NCBI RefSeq assembly: GCF_000209655.1
Contig: NC_015458.1
Span: 3,819,606 to 3,883,605, forward strand
Direction of reading: 5' to 3'
Source: Pusillimonas sp. T7-7
Lineage (GTDB): Bacteria > Pseudomonadota > Gammaproteobacteria > Burkholderiales > Burkholderiaceae_B
Length of the DNA stretch: 64,000 bases
Both the position numbers and the translations under genes were made by a program. Shown one piece after another: positions 35,959-45,357 of the stretch; position 1 is the stretch's first letter; the number at the start of each line of letters is the position of its first letter. A model generated the notes under the pieces. That model made no database searches. It worked only from the letters and a program-made list of their open reading frames with translations, and was not told where the DNA came from.

Positions 35959-36762
35959 CTATGAAGTGACCGTTGCCAGAAAGGCCAAGACCGCCTGGTT
36001 GAATGCCCTGGGGTTGCCCAGGTTCATGCCGTGCGATGCCAAGGGAATGGTTACGCGCGTAGCCTGTGTAATGGCCTGTTCCAGGATATCCAGCCGGCTG
36101 CCATAGCGGGCAGGGCTATTGGCGCCGCCTATCAGCAGTACGGGGCATTGCAGGGTGCTTGCCCTGTCCTGGCTGACCGCCAGATTGGTTTCGCGGATTT
36201 GCGACAACAGGGTGTAGGCGTTGTCTTTGACCATAGTCTTGAACCAGCCCACCATTTGCCTCCAGGTATCCGGTCCGTTGACACTATCTATGAAGTTGGC
36301 CAAGGCTTCGTCGACTTCGCCGCGCTCGAGTTGCGCAACGGCCTGGGTATGGAAAGGGGCTGTTTCTGCTTCGTCATCAATCCGGAACCCCGGGTCGGCC
36401 AGAATCAGGCTGCGTGTGAGTTCAGGGGCGCTGCACGCCAGCTCCAGAGCGACCTGCGCACCGCGTGAATGGCCCAGTACATGCACTGGCCGGCTGGGGC
36501 TGATGTCTTGAATCAGCGCCTGCAGGTCGCTGCTGTGCCGGGCGATGCTGAAAGAGTCATCTGCGGTCGTAAACGCTTCTGGCCAGAAACCGCGCAGGCT
36601 GGGCGCCACGACATGGTAGTTCAAGCTTAGCGCAGGTATTTGCCAGCGCCAATAACGGTAATCGCACAAAGAGCCGTGTATCAGCAACAAGACTTCGCCT
36701 TGTCCGGCCGTCTCGTAGTGCAACCGGCGCCCCTGGGCGCCGGTATAGGTTTGTACCGTCAT
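35959..36762 (-). CDS. Alpha/beta hydrolase
   Basis: A 267-residue alpha/beta-hydrolase-fold protein. LLIHGSLCDYRYWRWQIPAL contains the oxyanion HG motif, HVLGHSRGAQVALELAC the nucleophile elbow with Ser in GHSRG, and PLASHGMNLGNPRAFNQAVLAFL the catalytic His region; an Asp candidate lies in LILADPGF. The substrate cannot be told; esterases, haloperoxidase-like and lactonase members share this pattern. Lies just downstream of cpoB, three bases after its stop, at the end of the tol cluster on the same strand. Confidence 0.85.
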   Translation of the reverse strand: MTVQTYTGAQGRRLHYETAGQGEVLLLIHGSLCDYRYWRWQIPALSLNYHVVAPSLRGFWPEAFTTADDSFSIARHSSDLQALIQDISPSRPVHVLGHSRGAQVALELACSAPELTRSLILADPGFRIDDEAETAPFHTQAVAQLERGEVDEALANFIDSVNGPDTWRQMVGWFKTMVKDNAYTLLSQIRETNLAVSQDRASTLQCPVLLIGGANSPARYGSRLDILEQAITQATRVTIPLASHGMNLGNPRAFNQAVLAFLATVTS

Positions 36763-36764
36763 GC

Positions 36765-37448
36765 TTAAAGGAGCTTCAGGCGGCTCTTTGCCGTTTCGGC
36801 GGCGGAGGTATTGGGATAATCTTTGACAATTTTCTGTAAGCTGGACTTGGCGCCAGCCATATTGCCCAGTTCGATCTGGCTGGCGGCGATCACCAGCAAT
36901 GCGTCGGGCGCGCGAGGGTCTTGTGGCGAGGCTTCTATCATGGCCTGCAAGCCCTGGATGGAGCCTTTGAAGTCCTTGCTGGCGTAGCGGCTGCTGCCCT
37001 GGTAGAAGCGCGCCTCGGGGGCTAGCTGACTGTTTGGATAGGCTTGAAGGAAGTCGTCGAAGCTGGCTGCTGCTTCTTTGTACTTGCCGCTACGAAACAA
37101 ACCCATGGGGCCTTCGTAGGCAGCTTGTTCTTGCGGGTCGGCCACTTGTGGCGTGTTACCGCCTGTTTGGTCCTGGCTGGCGCGTTGCTGCAAATCGGCC
37201 TGCCAGTTCAGCTGTTCCAGCTGCCCGCGCATACGCGCCATTTCGTTCTGCATGGACTGGATCTGATCGGCGAACTGCAGCCGTGCCTGGCGGTTCTGGT
37301 CTTCGTAGCGCTTGACTTGCTCGCGTAGCTCAAGAATGGCCCGGCGTGCTTCGTCGTCGGAAAATGCCTGTGCCGGAGCCACAAAGACAGCCGACAGTGC
37401 GATAGAGGTTAGCAGTGCAATGCGCAGGGACTGGGTATAAACGCTCAT
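36765..37448 (-). CDS. cpoB: Tol-Pal system protein CpoB (YbgF)
   Basis: CpoB links PBP1B peptidoglycan synthesis with Tol during outer-membrane constriction. The 227-residue protein has a signal (IALLTSIALSAVFVAPAQA). An N-terminal trimerising coiled coil (EARRAILELREQVKRYEDQNRQARLQFADQIQSMQNEMARMRGQLEQL) follows, then a linker and C-terminal TPR repeats (GLFRSGKYKEAAASFDDFLQAYPNSQLAPEARFYQGSSRYASKDF onwards). It follows pal, but a strong terminator separates the two genes. Confidence 0.92.
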   Translation of the reverse strand: MSVYTQSLRIALLTSIALSAVFVAPAQAFSDDEARRAILELREQVKRYEDQNRQARLQFADQIQSMQNEMARMRGQLEQLNWQADLQQRASQDQTGGNTPQVADPQEQAAYEGPMGLFRSGKYKEAAASFDDFLQAYPNSQLAPEARFYQGSSRYASKDFKGSIQGLQAMIEASPQDPRAPDALLVIAASQIELGNMAGAKSSLQKIVKDYPNTSAAETAKSRLKLL

Positions 37449-37465
37449 TTTGTGTTCCGTTCAAA

Positions 37466-37498
37466 TAAAAACGCCGCGGCGGGAGCCGCCACGGCGTT
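37466..37498 (-). terminator. Rho-independent terminator between pal and cpoB
   Basis: On the minus strand AACGCCGTGGCGG, a CTC loop and CCGCCGCGGCGTT form a long stem with one internal mismatch, followed by TTTATTTG. It would end tolQRAB-pal transcription and attenuate cpoB. Confidence 0.88.
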
Positions 37499-37518
37499 AG
37501 TGTGACACGCGTTCAGTA

Positions 37519-38016
37519 TTATCGCTGATACACGATATCTGCACGACGGTTTTCTGCGTAGTCAGCCTCGGTGTTGCCCGTGGCTTTGGGTCGTTCCTTG
37601 CCGAAGCTGATGGCTTCGATCTGGCCGGCGTTGACACCCAGCAACGTCATCATGCGTGCAACGGCCTCGGAGCGACGCTGGCCAAGTGCCAGGTTGTATT
37701 CCGAGCCTCCGCGTGCATCGGCATTGCCTTCGATGAGGATGTTCTGCTGTGCGTGGCTGGCCAGGTAAGAGGCATGCATTTCAACCAGGCTGCGATATTG
37801 GTCAGGGACGGTGTAGCTGTCAAAGTCGAAGTAAACCGAACGCTGTTGGGCGAGCGGGCTTTGCGGGTTGAAAGGGTCCATGACCTGCCCAGCGCTGGCC
37901 GAGTCGGATCCACTAGTGCCCGAGCCGCCGGCTTGGTCAAGTGGTACCGAACTACATGCAGCCAAAGTGGCGGCAAATGCGGCGATGGTAAGGCTTTTTG
38001 CGATGCGCGAGCTCAT
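37519..38016 (-). CDS. pal: Peptidoglycan-associated lipoprotein Pal
   Basis: Pal tethers the outer membrane to peptidoglycan. The 165-residue lipoprotein has a lipobox (TIAAFAATLAACSS, with the lipidated cysteine near residue 21), a Gly/Ser-rich linker and a C-terminal OmpA domain. That domain includes RSVYFDFDSYTVPDQYRSLVEMHASYL, IEGNADARGGSEYNLALGQRRSEAVARMM and the diaminopimelate-binding NRRADIVY end. It follows tolB by 33 bases in the tol operon. Confidence 0.96.
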   Translation of the reverse strand: MSSRIAKSLTIAAFAATLAACSSVPLDQAGGSGTSGSDSASAGQVMDPFNPQSPLAQQRSVYFDFDSYTVPDQYRSLVEMHASYLASHAQQNILIEGNADARGGSEYNLALGQRRSEAVARMMTLLGVNAGQIEAISFGKERPKATGNTEADYAENRRADIVYQR

Positions 38017-38049
38017 TTAGTTTCCTTTAAAGAAGAGTCACACTGAAAG

Positions 38050-39360
38050 TTAATTGGTGAATGGTCCCCAGGTTGGTTCGCGTACCTTGCCGTTAAGTGC
38101 AGATAGTGTTTGGCGGACACGACCGTCAACAGAAGTAACGGCTAAAACACTGCGACCACCTTGTACAGAACTATAAAGGATTTGCATTCCGTTGGGTGCA
38201 AAACTTGGTGACTCGTCATCGGGACCGGCGGTTAGCAACTGCTCTGAGCCAGACCCCATGTTTTGTAATGCAATACGGAAAGCACCATTCCTTCTTGTAA
38301 CGTACACCAGGCTGTTTCCATCTGGCGAGATGGCAGGTGAGATATTGTAACTGCCATTGAAGGTGATGCGCTGGGCGTCGCCACCGCTGACGGGCACTTT
38401 GTAAATGTGCGGGCTGCCGCCTCGATCACTGGTGAAAATCAGCGATCCGCCGTCTGCGGTGTATTGCGGTTCGGTGTCGATCATTGGCGAGCGCATGACT
38501 CGGCGCAAGCCGGAGCCGTCGGCATTGATGGTGTAGATTTGCGAAATACTGTCGCGAGACAGCACGATAGCCAGATTTTGGCCGTTGGGTGACCAGGCCG
38601 GAGCACTGTTATTACCCTTGAAATTGGCTAATGGAACACGCTGTCCGGAGGACAGTGTCTGCACATAAACAACAGGCTTGCCGGTTTCAAAACTGACATA
38701 GGCCAATCGCTTGCCGTCGGGCGACCAGGCGGGCGAAATTATCGACTGCTTGGAGCGCAGCATGACTTGCGGATTTTGCCCGTCTGCGTCAGCAATTTGT
38801 AACTCATATGTGTTGCCTGTTTGCAACACATAGGCGATTCGTGTCGAGAATACGCCGCGCACACCGGTAATTTTTTCATAGATGCGATCGGCGATTTGAT
38901 GCGAAATGCGTCGGAGTTCTTTTTCGGTGCCCGAGAAGGCCACGCCATCGAGCTGGGTTTTGCGCACGGTATCAACCAATCGATAGCTGACGCTGTATTG
39001 ACCGCCGGACTGGCTGATGGAGCCGTAGGCTAGGTAGTCGGCTCCGCGGCCACGCCATTCCTCATGGGCGATCGTACTTTCGGTATTGAGATTGGCGCCC
39101 GTGGCGTTGACGAGGCGGAACTGGCCGGAACGGGTCAGATCGGCACGGATGACTTCACTCACATTCTGGCCTTGGGCATCCCCCGAAAAGTCGGCTATGG
39201 CGATCGGGTATTGGGTGGCCCCGACGCCGGATATGTCGACCCGTAGCTGGGCGTGGGATGGGCGTGCTGCAGCAAGGCTGATAACCAGCAGAAATATTCC
39301 CAAGGCCCAAGCGCGCCAGCGTAAGGACATGGCACTTTTTGCTGGAGTGGCGGCTGTCAT
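38050..39360 (-). CDS. tolB: Tol-Pal system protein TolB
   Basis: TolB is the periplasmic beta-propeller that engages Pal and TolA. The 436-residue precursor has a Sec signal (LGIFLLVISLAAARPSHA), an N-terminal alpha/beta domain (IAIADFSGDAQGQNVSEVIRADLTRSGQF) and several DGKRLAYVSFE/GQNLAIVLSRD-type propeller repeats ending GKVREPTWGPF. ATG 39360 has AGGAG nine bases upstream, 15 bases after the tolA stop. A second ATG 30 bases later is the alternative. Confidence 0.96.
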   Translation of the reverse strand: MTAATPAKSAMSLRWRAWALGIFLLVISLAAARPSHAQLRVDISGVGATQYPIAIADFSGDAQGQNVSEVIRADLTRSGQFRLVNATGANLNTESTIAHEEWRGRGADYLAYGSISQSGGQYSVSYRLVDTVRKTQLDGVAFSGTEKELRRISHQIADRIYEKITGVRGVFSTRIAYVLQTGNTYELQIADADGQNPQVMLRSKQSIISPAWSPDGKRLAYVSFETGKPVVYVQTLSSGQRVPLANFKGNNSAPAWSPNGQNLAIVLSRDSISQIYTINADGSGLRRVMRSPMIDTEPQYTADGGSLIFTSDRGGSPHIYKVPVSGGDAQRITFNGSYNISPAISPDGNSLVYVTRRNGAFRIALQNMGSGSEQLLTAGPDDESPSFAPNGMQILYSSVQGGRSVLAVTSVDGRVRQTLSALNGKVREPTWGPFTN

Positions 39361-39375
39361 ATCTACTATCTCCTG

Positions 39376-40629
39376 TTAATCGTACATGCGGTAGTCGCCT
39401 TCGATAGACGAGGGGTACTTACCTGAGGGCGGTTTCGGGAAGGGCGAGCAGGCCTGTATTCCTTTTTGGACCGCTGCATCAAAGCGCGGGTTCCCCGAGG
39501 AACGTCTGACACTGACACCCTTGACGGTACCATCCGAGTTTAGTTGTGCTCTATATTGTACTGTCGGGTTGGCGGAACCTTGCCGAGGCGGCACGTTATA
39601 AATTACGCGTGGCCGCACGCAGGCGCGGACTTTTGCGGCATAGCCGCCATCGCCGCCTCCGCCACCGGCCTGGTTGCGGTCAGAAGTGCCGCCGGGGATG
39701 CCGGCCGCCCCCAATGCGTCACCGTGCATGGCTTCACGCAGGGCCTTGAGTTTGGCGGCTTTTTCGGCGGCGGCTTTCTTCTCGGCAGCTGCTTTCTTTT
39801 CGGCAGCTGCTTTCTTTTCGGCAGCTGCCTTCTTCTCAGCTGCGGCCTTCTTCTCAGCAGCAGCCTTTGCTGCAGCGGCTTTCTCGGCAGCAGCCTTCTC
39901 GGCAGCAGCCTTTTCAGCAGCAGCCTTCTCAGCAGCAGCCTTCTCAGCAGCGGCTTTCTCGGCAGCAGCCTTCTCGGCAGCAGCCTTTTCAGCAGCAGCC
40001 TTCTCAGCAGCGGCTTTCTCGGCAGCAGCCTTCTCGGCAGCAGCCTTCTCAGCAGCGGCTTTCTCAGTAGCGGCTTTCTCGGCAGCGGCTTTCTCAGCGG
40101 CAGCCTTCTCGGCAGCAGCCTTCTCAGCAGCAGCCTTCTCAGCAGCAGCCTTCTCGGCAGCCGCTATCCGCGCGGCCTCTTCTTCCTGTTCACGTTTTTT
40201 GCGTGCTTCTTCCAGAGCGATATCGGGGTCGATTTCCGGCTCGGGCAGAGGTTCGGCTTCAGGCTCAGGGGCTTGTTCCGCCGGGGTAGGGGTGGGCTCA
40301 GGTTCAGGCTGAGGTTCTGGCTCAGGCTCAGGCTGCGGCTCGGGTTGAGGCTGTGGCTCCGGTTCGACTTCCGGTTCGGGCGGCGTCTCCTCGGGCTCTT
40401 CAACCGTATCAGGCTCGGTTTCAGGCGCGGCGGCCGTAGGTGTGGTGCCATCGGCCCACAGTTCTACTTGAACCGGGTTGGGAGTCTTGGGAGCGGAAAC
40501 AAAGCCGAGCAGCATGAAAACGAACAGGGCGGCATGTATTGCTGCCGCATAGCTCAACCCCCGGCGATCATCGCGCTGTTCGGGAGTTAGCTCTGACGTC
40601 TTGCCCATATATTTCTTGATTCGCTTCAT
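39376..40629 (-). CDS. tolA: Cell envelope protein TolA with long AEKAA repeat stalk
   Basis: TolA is the energised bridge between TolQR in the inner membrane and TolB/Pal. The 417-residue protein has a transmembrane helix at about 27-45 ([17 protein letters not shown]). A Pro/Glu/Gln-rich segment (residues about 75-130) comes next, then a helical stalk of nearly perfect five-residue AEKAA repeats (roughly 150-300, bases about 39760-40170). The C-terminal domain starts at about residue 325 ([21 protein letters not shown]). The repeats would form an unusually uniform alanine-rich helix. Opposite-strand open frames here are repeat artefacts. ATG 40608 is an alternative start. Confidence 0.93.
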   Translation of the reverse strand: MKRIKKYMGKTSELTPEQRDDRRGLSYAAAIHAALFVFMLLGFVSAPKTPNPVQVELWADGTTPTAAAPETEPDTVEEPEETPPEPEVEPEPQPQPEPQPEPEPEPQPEPEPTPTPAEQAPEPEAEPLPEPEIDPDIALEEARKKREQEEEAARIAAAEKAAAEKAAAEKAAAEKAAAEKAAAEKAATEKAAAEKAAAEKAAAEKAAAEKAAAEKAAAEKAAAEKAAAEKAAAEKAAAEKAAAEKAAAEKAAAAKAAAEKKAAAEKKAAAEKKAAAEKKAAAEKKAAAEKAAKLKALREAMHGDALGAAGIPGGTSDRNQAGGGGGDGGYAAKVRACVRPRVIYNVPPRQGSANPTVQYRAQLNSDGTVKGVSVRRSSGNPRFDAAVQKGIQACSPFPKPPSGKYPSSIEGDYRMYD

Positions 40630-40677
40630 TGCGTTGCATGGTCAGCAGGAAGCCGTGACTCTGACGGCCTTTGCTGC

Positions 40678-41124
40678 TTAATTTGTTTGCTGTGCCGCAT
40701 TGGGTTGCTGGTCGACCAGCAGGCCTAGCCGGGTGATGCCGCTGCTGCGCAACTGGTCCATGATTTTCATGACGGTTTCATAAGGAACGCGCCCGTCGGC
40801 TGCGATCACGACAGGCGTTTCCGCAGTGATCCGGTTTTGCACTTCTGTCACCAGGTTTTCGCTGTTGATCTGCTGGAACTCTGAGCCTGCATCCCGCACC
40901 CGCAGCGCGATGGCGCCGTCTTCGCTGACCTGCACCTCGACTGGCTTGGCTTGCACTTCAGAGGCCTGGCCAACCGAGGGCAGTTCGATAAGCCCGGGGG
41001 TGATCATGGGCGCCGTCACCATGAAAATAACGAGCAAAACCAGCATGACGTCGATGTACGGCACCACGTTGATTTCGTTTTTAAGTCGACGAGAGCGGCC
41101 ATTGCCGCCACGAGCGGAAGGCAT
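40678..41124 (-). CDS. tolR: Tol-Pal proton-channel subunit TolR
   Basis: TolR pairs with TolQ to harvest proton-motive force. The 148-residue ExbD-family protein has one helix near residues 20-40 (INVVPYIDVMLVLLVIFMVTAPMI) carrying the essential aspartate in the YIDVMLVLL segment. A periplasmic domain follows, with VVIAADGRVPYETVMKIMDQLRSSGITRLGLLVD. Shares one base with the tolQ stop (TAATG), so the two are translationally coupled. Confidence 0.95.
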   Translation of the reverse strand: MPSARGGNGRSRRLKNEINVVPYIDVMLVLLVIFMVTAPMITPGLIELPSVGQASEVQAKPVEVQVSEDGAIALRVRDAGSEFQQINSENLVTEVQNRITAETPVVIAADGRVPYETVMKIMDQLRSSGITRLGLLVDQQPNAAQQTN

Positions 41125-41798
41125 TAGCGCACCTGACGTTGCAAGATGTTCAGGAATTCGTCGATGAAACTATCGAAACGAATGGAAAGCCGGTCGATTT
41201 CGTTGGTATAGCGGTTATAGGCGATAACTGCCGGAATGGCCGCAAACAGACCGATGGCCGTGGCAATCAAGGCTTCGGCAATACCGGGGGCGACTGCCGA
41301 TAAGGTGGCTTGCTGCATGGACGACAGGCCGATGAAGGCATGCATAATGCCCCAGACCGTACCCAGCAGGCCGATATAGGGGCTGACCGAGCCGGCCGAT
41401 GCCAGGAAGTTCAGGTGCGACTCCAGGCTGTCCATTTCGCGCTGGTAGGTGGCGCGCATGGCTCGACGAGGTCCGTCAAGCACGGCATCGCCGTTGCTGC
41501 TGTTTCGGCGCGCCTTGATGAACTCCGTCATGCCGGCATCGAAAATCCGGGCCAGTGCGCCGTGTTCGGCACGGCGGGTGGCAATGGCCTGTTGCAGGAC
41601 GGACAGGTCGCCGCCTGCCCAGAAATCATCTTCGAAACGGCGGGTTTGTTCATTGGCGCGTTTCAGGGCTGCGCGTTTGCTGAAAATATATGCCCAGGAC
41701 AAAATCGAAATGCCCAGCAAGACGAGCATGACAAATTGCACAGGGACACTGGCATCGATCAGTAAGGTAAGCAGCGACAGGTCGCTAGAGGCTTGCAT
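41124..41798 (-). CDS. tolQ: Tol-Pal proton-channel subunit TolQ
   Basis: TolQ is the ExbB/MotA-family channel subunit. The 224-residue protein has three helices, with the conserved SPYIGLLGTVWGIMHAFIGL and IAEALIATAIGLFAAIPAVIAYN blocks of the family carrying the TolQ-TolR-TolA contact surface. It starts two bases after the ybgC stop, first in the tol core. Confidence 0.96.
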   Translation of the reverse strand: MQASSDLSLLTLLIDASVPVQFVMLVLLGISILSWAYIFSKRAALKRANEQTRRFEDDFWAGGDLSVLQQAIATRRAEHGALARIFDAGMTEFIKARRNSSNGDAVLDGPRRAMRATYQREMDSLESHLNFLASAGSVSPYIGLLGTVWGIMHAFIGLSSMQQATLSAVAPGIAEALIATAIGLFAAIPAVIAYNRYTNEIDRLSIRFDSFIDEFLNILQRQVR

Positions 41799-41800
41799 GG

Positions 41801-42250
41801 TTATTTCTTGGCCTTTTCCAGTAGGGTTCTGAGTTCAGGGGTCAGCGCAGCGGGCTGCAATGTATTGGCATCGACGCAGCAGACTTGGATACCGCTTTCA
41901 CACAACAGTTCCCCAGCGCGTAGTGCGGATTGCTGGAAACTGATGGAGGCTGGGCCAACCCGGGCGATAGTGCTATGTATGCACAGCAAATCGTCGAGCC
42001 TGGCGGGTTTGCGATATTGTATTTCAAGATTCTTGACTACGAATAGACGATGTTCTTGTGCTGCGTAGGTTGATTGATCCACACCAAGGTGGCGTAGCCA
42101 TTCCGTCCGGCTTCTTTCGAAGAACTTCAGGTAGTTGGCGTAATACATGACGCCGCCCGCGTCAGTGTCCTCGTAATATACGCGAATATCCAGTTGAAAA
42201 AACGGTTTGCTTGTTTCTATGAGCATGTCTTTCGTTAAGTGGTGTGACAT
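41801..42250 (-). CDS. ybgC: Acyl-CoA thioesterase YbgC (tol-pal cluster)
   Basis: A 149-residue hotdog thioesterase conserved at the head of tol operons. DIRVYYEDTDAGGVMYYANYLKFFERSRTEWLRHLG holds the catalytic aspartate (YEDTDAGG) and NYLKFFERSR motif of the 4-hydroxybenzoyl-CoA thioesterase family. It acts on short-chain acyl-CoAs or acyl carrier protein; the link with Tol function is unclear. ATG 42250 is used; a second ATG at residue 9 (MLIETSKPF) is possible. Confidence 0.93.
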   Translation of the reverse strand: MSHHLTKDMLIETSKPFFQLDIRVYYEDTDAGGVMYYANYLKFFERSRTEWLRHLGVDQSTYAAQEHRLFVVKNLEIQYRKPARLDDLLCIHSTIARVGPASISFQQSALRAGELLCESGIQVCCVDANTLQPAALTPELRTLLEKAKK

Positions 42251-42280
42251 AGTCGTGCAGTGGTCGATGATCAGTTGACA

Positions 42281-42313
42281 GTAAAATGGGCCTCTGTAAT
42301 GAGGCCCATTTAC
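42281..42313 (-). terminator. Rho-independent terminator of proS
   Basis: AAATGGGCCTC and GAGGCCCATTT form a perfect eleven-pair stem around a six-base loop, six bases from the proS stop. On the minus strand it is followed by TTAC. It lies between proS and ybgC, giving the tol operon its own promoter region. Confidence 0.82.
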
Positions 42314-42318
42314 GTGCG

Positions 42319-44052
42319 CTATAGCGACTGCAGCAACTCCAGAGCATAGTCAAGCGCGTCGGCGACCGCAACCTTGTTGGTGATTTCCTGCCGACGGGCC
42401 TGGATCTCGACGATGCCTTCTTTCAGGCCACGATCGCCTATGGTGATGCGCAGCGGCACGCCGATGAGTTCCCAGTCGGCGAACATGATGCCGGGGCGTA
42501 CGTCGCGGTCGTCGAGCATGACTTCCACCCCTTGTGCCTTCAGGCTCTGGTATAGCTCTTCGGCGGTGTTGCGGACTGTTTCACTTTTGTGCCAGCCCAT
42601 GGGGCAGATCACCAGCTCGAAGGGGGCGATGGATTTGGGCCAGATGATGCCTTTTTCGTCGTGGCACTGTTCTATGGCCGCAGCTGCGATGCGGCTGATG
42701 CCGATTCCATAGCAGCCCATTTGCAAAAGGGCGGGTTTGCCGTCGGTTTCCAGAAATGTGGCGTTGAGCGCTTTCGAATACTTGTCGCCCAGGAAAAACA
42801 CGTGGCCCACCTCGATGCCACGCTGTATGGCCAGTTGGCCGCCTTGAGGGTCGGGGTCGCCTGCGACCACATTGCGCAGGTCGGCCACTGTGGCTTCAGG
42901 CAGATCGCGTCCCCAGTTCACACCTGTGTAATGAAAGCCTTCGGCATTGGCTCCGCACACGAAGTTGCTCATGTTGGCAACGGTGTGGTCGGCAATGACG
43001 GTGACGGGCTTGACAGTATTGATGGGCCCCAGGTATCCGGGCACGCAACCAAAGCTGTCCAGAATCTCGGCCTCGGTGGCAAAGCGGTAGCCGTTTTTCA
43101 AGCCTTCCAGCTTGCCTGTCTTGATTTCATTCAGCTCGTGGTCACCGCGCAGCAGCAGCAGCCAGATCAAGGCTACTGCAGGATCATCCGGGTTGTCGGT
43201 GGCCAGGACGATGGACTTGACGGTATCTGACAGGGGTTTGCCCAGCTGTTGTGCGACGATTTCGCATTTCGGCGCATCGGGTGTGGACGTTTTGTTAAGC
43301 GTTTCAGTCGCTGCGCCGCGTTGTGGGATCAGGCAGGCGGCTTCGGCCAGTTCGATGTTGGCGGCATATTGTGTGTTGGGGTTATACACAATCAAGTCCT
43401 CGCCTGTGTCGGCGATGACCTGGAATTCGTGGCTGCGCGAGCCGCCGATTGAGCCGGTGTCGGCGGCTACAGCGCGGAAAGTCAGGCCCAGGCGCTGGAA
43501 GATCCGCATATAGGCGTCGTACATGGTGTCGTAGCTGGACTGTGCCGAGGCTTCGTCGCGATCAAAGGAGTAAGCATCCTTCATGGTGAATTCGCGCCCA
43601 CGCATCAGGCCGAAACGAGGACGGCGTTCGTCGCGAAACTTAGTCTGGATATGATAGAAATTCAAGGGCAACTGGCGCCAGCTGTGAATTTCGTTGCGGG
43701 CGATGTCGGTAATGACTTCTTCCGATGTGGGTTGCAGTACAAAGTCGCGCTGATGGCGGTCTTTGATGCGCAGCAATTCGGCGCCGTACTGTTCCCAACG
43801 GCCCGACTCAACCCAGAGCTCGGCTGGCTGTACCACGGGCATCAGCAATTCGATTGCGCCAGCCTGGTCCATTTCCTGGCGGACGATGTTTTCTATTTTG
43901 CGCAAAACCTTCAGGCCCAGCGGCATGTAGGTATAGATACCGCCAGCCGCCTTGCGTATCATGCCGGCACGCGTCATGAGCTGGTGGCTTTTTACTTCGG
44001 CTTCTGCAGGTGCTTCTTTAAGAGTGTTAATGTGATACTTGCTTGCATGCAT
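42319..44052 (-). CDS. proS: Prolyl-tRNA synthetase (bacterial type)
   Basis: A 577-residue class II synthetase. The catalytic domain has [89 protein letters not shown] (motif 2) and the motif 3 end [14 protein letters not shown] YbaK-like editing insertion lies at about residues 230-380 ([25 protein letters not shown] region), typical of the bacterial form. The C-terminal anticodon domain begins at about 470 ([10 protein letters not shown]). Divergent from rppH. Confidence 0.97.
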   Translation of the reverse strand: MHASKYHINTLKEAPAEAEVKSHQLMTRAGMIRKAAGGIYTYMPLGLKVLRKIENIVRQEMDQAGAIELLMPVVQPAELWVESGRWEQYGAELLRIKDRHQRDFVLQPTSEEVITDIARNEIHSWRQLPLNFYHIQTKFRDERRPRFGLMRGREFTMKDAYSFDRDEASAQSSYDTMYDAYMRIFQRLGLTFRAVAADTGSIGGSRSHEFQVIADTGEDLIVYNPNTQYAANIELAEAACLIPQRGAATETLNKTSTPDAPKCEIVAQQLGKPLSDTVKSIVLATDNPDDPAVALIWLLLLRGDHELNEIKTGKLEGLKNGYRFATEAEILDSFGCVPGYLGPINTVKPVTVIADHTVANMSNFVCGANAEGFHYTGVNWGRDLPEATVADLRNVVAGDPDPQGGQLAIQRGIEVGHVFFLGDKYSKALNATFLETDGKPALLQMGCYGIGISRIAAAAIEQCHDEKGIIWPKSIAPFELVICPMGWHKSETVRNTAEELYQSLKAQGVEVMLDDRDVRPGIMFADWELIGVPLRITIGDRGLKEGIVEIQARRQEITNKVAVADALDYALELLQSL

Positions 44053-44117
44053 GGTGAGGATCTCGACAGATACGTATAATCAACGTTAATTGTATTGAAT
44101 TCGCTTTGAGGTGGCCT

Positions 44118-44684
44118 ATGTTAGACCGCGAAGGCTACCGTCCTAATGTCGGCATTATCCTCGTAAATCAAAAAAATGAGGTTTTCTGGGGTAAACGTAT
44201 TCGGGAGCACGCATGGCAGTTTCCCCAAGGGGGCATCAAGTATGGGGAAAGCCCTGTACAGGCCATGTATCGAGAACTTCACGAAGAGGTGGGTTTACTG
44301 CCCGAGCATGTTCGTATATTAGGCCGGACGCGTGACTGGCTGCGTTATAACGTTCCGAGCAATTTTGTTCGACGCGATTCGCGCAGCCACTATAAAGGAC
44401 AGAAACAAATCTGGTTTTTGTTGCGTATGGTTGGGCGCGACTCCGATGTCAGCCTGAGGGCGTCCCGTAGCCCCGAGTTCGATGCCTGGCGCTGGAGCCA
44501 ATATTGGGTTCCGCTCGAGGCTGTCATCGAGTTCAAGCGTGAAGTCTATACCCTTGCATTGAACGAGCTTGCGGCCATTTTGTTCAAGCGTGGACAAGAA
44601 ACCCGCTATTTGCGACAGCGAGTGCAAAACCAACGTTCATCCATAGGGCAGGAAAACAAAAGCCATGCGCGTATTGTTGGTTGA
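44118..44684 (+). CDS. rppH: RNA pyrophosphohydrolase
   Basis: RppH removes pyrophosphate from the 5' end of mRNA and starts decay. The 188-residue Nudix enzyme opens [28 protein letters not shown] and has the Nudix box [23 protein letters not shown] with the metal-binding glutamates. [13 protein letters not shown] and [11 protein letters not shown] complete the family pattern. ATG 44118 has GAGGT about six bases upstream, while an upstream TTG lacks one. Its final 20 bases overlap the next gene. Confidence 0.95.
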   Translation: MLDREGYRPNVGIILVNQKNEVFWGKRIREHAWQFPQGGIKYGESPVQAMYRELHEEVGLLPEHVRILGRTRDWLRYNVPSNFVRRDSRSHYKGQKQIWFLLRMVGRDSDVSLRASRSPEFDAWRWSQYWVPLEAVIEFKREVYTLALNELAAILFKRGQETRYLRQRVQNQRSSIGQENKSHARIVG

Positions 44685-45354
44685 AGACGAACGGGAAATG
44701 GCTGCCTGGCTCGAAAGGGCGCTGGCGCAAAGTGGGTTTTTGCCAGAGCATGCGCCCGATGCCCGTACGGCTGAAAGCCTGCTTGCTGCGTCAGAGTACG
44801 ATGCCGTGATCATGGATCTGCGCCTGCCAGACAAGCACGGCCTGGTGCTGTTGCGTGAAATGCGTAATCGCGGCGATGTCACTCCGGTGCTGATCCTGAC
44901 GGCGCAGGGAGCCCTGCAGGATCGGGTACGAGGTCTGAATCTGGGCGCCGACGACTTCCTGACCAAGCCCTTTGCACTCGAAGAGCTCGAGGCCAGGCTG
45001 GCCGCTCTTGTACGTCGTAGCCGTGGCCGCCAGGCTCCCCGCATGCAGTGCGGCTCATTGATTTACGACAGCGAAAGCCGGGCCTTCGGACTGGAGGGAG
45101 CCATCTTGCATCTGACTCCACGCGAGCAGGCTGCCTTGGCCGTGCTGATTACACGCAGCGGCATGCCCGTAGAAAAAAGCCAGCTTTTCAACCGGGTTTT
45201 CGAACACGATAGCGAGGCCGGCCTGGATGCCATCGAGGTTGTTCTGCATAGGCTGCGCAAGAAGCTGGCGGGCAGCGACGTACATATTGTTACCGTTCGT
45301 GGTCTGGGCTATATGCTTGAAAGCATAGACTCGGAAGCCGACGCAGACGTCTGA
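44665..45354 (+). CDS. TctD/QseB-type response regulator
   Basis: A 229-residue OmpR-family regulator. The receiver has [18 protein letters not shown], the phospho-aspartate in [22 protein letters not shown] and [13 protein letters not shown]. The winged helix has [43 protein letters not shown] and RGLGYML. The sequence resembles TctD, regulator of tricarboxylate uptake, and tctBA lie 2.6-5.3 kb downstream. It overlaps rppH by 20 bases and is followed after three bases by its kinase. Confidence 0.9.
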   Translation: MRVLLVEDEREMAAWLERALAQSGFLPEHAPDARTAESLLAASEYDAVIMDLRLPDKHGLVLLREMRNRGDVTPVLILTAQGALQDRVRGLNLGADDFLTKPFALEELEARLAALVRRSRGRQAPRMQCGSLIYDSESRAFGLEGAILHLTPREQAALAVLITRSGMPVEKSQLFNRVFEHDSEAGLDAIEVVLHRLRKKLAGSDVHIVTVRGLGYMLESIDSEADADV

Positions 45355-45357
45355 CGC

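Noticed and set aside
39760..40170. Repeat array that might suggest CRISPR
   Set aside because: Direct 15-base coding repeats without unique spacers; they encode the TolA stalk.
39544..40590. Long open frames opposite tolA, rich in LGSSL/AAFSA repeats
   Set aside because: Produced by the tandem AEKAA repeat read on the other strand; no signal, no ribosome site, no family.
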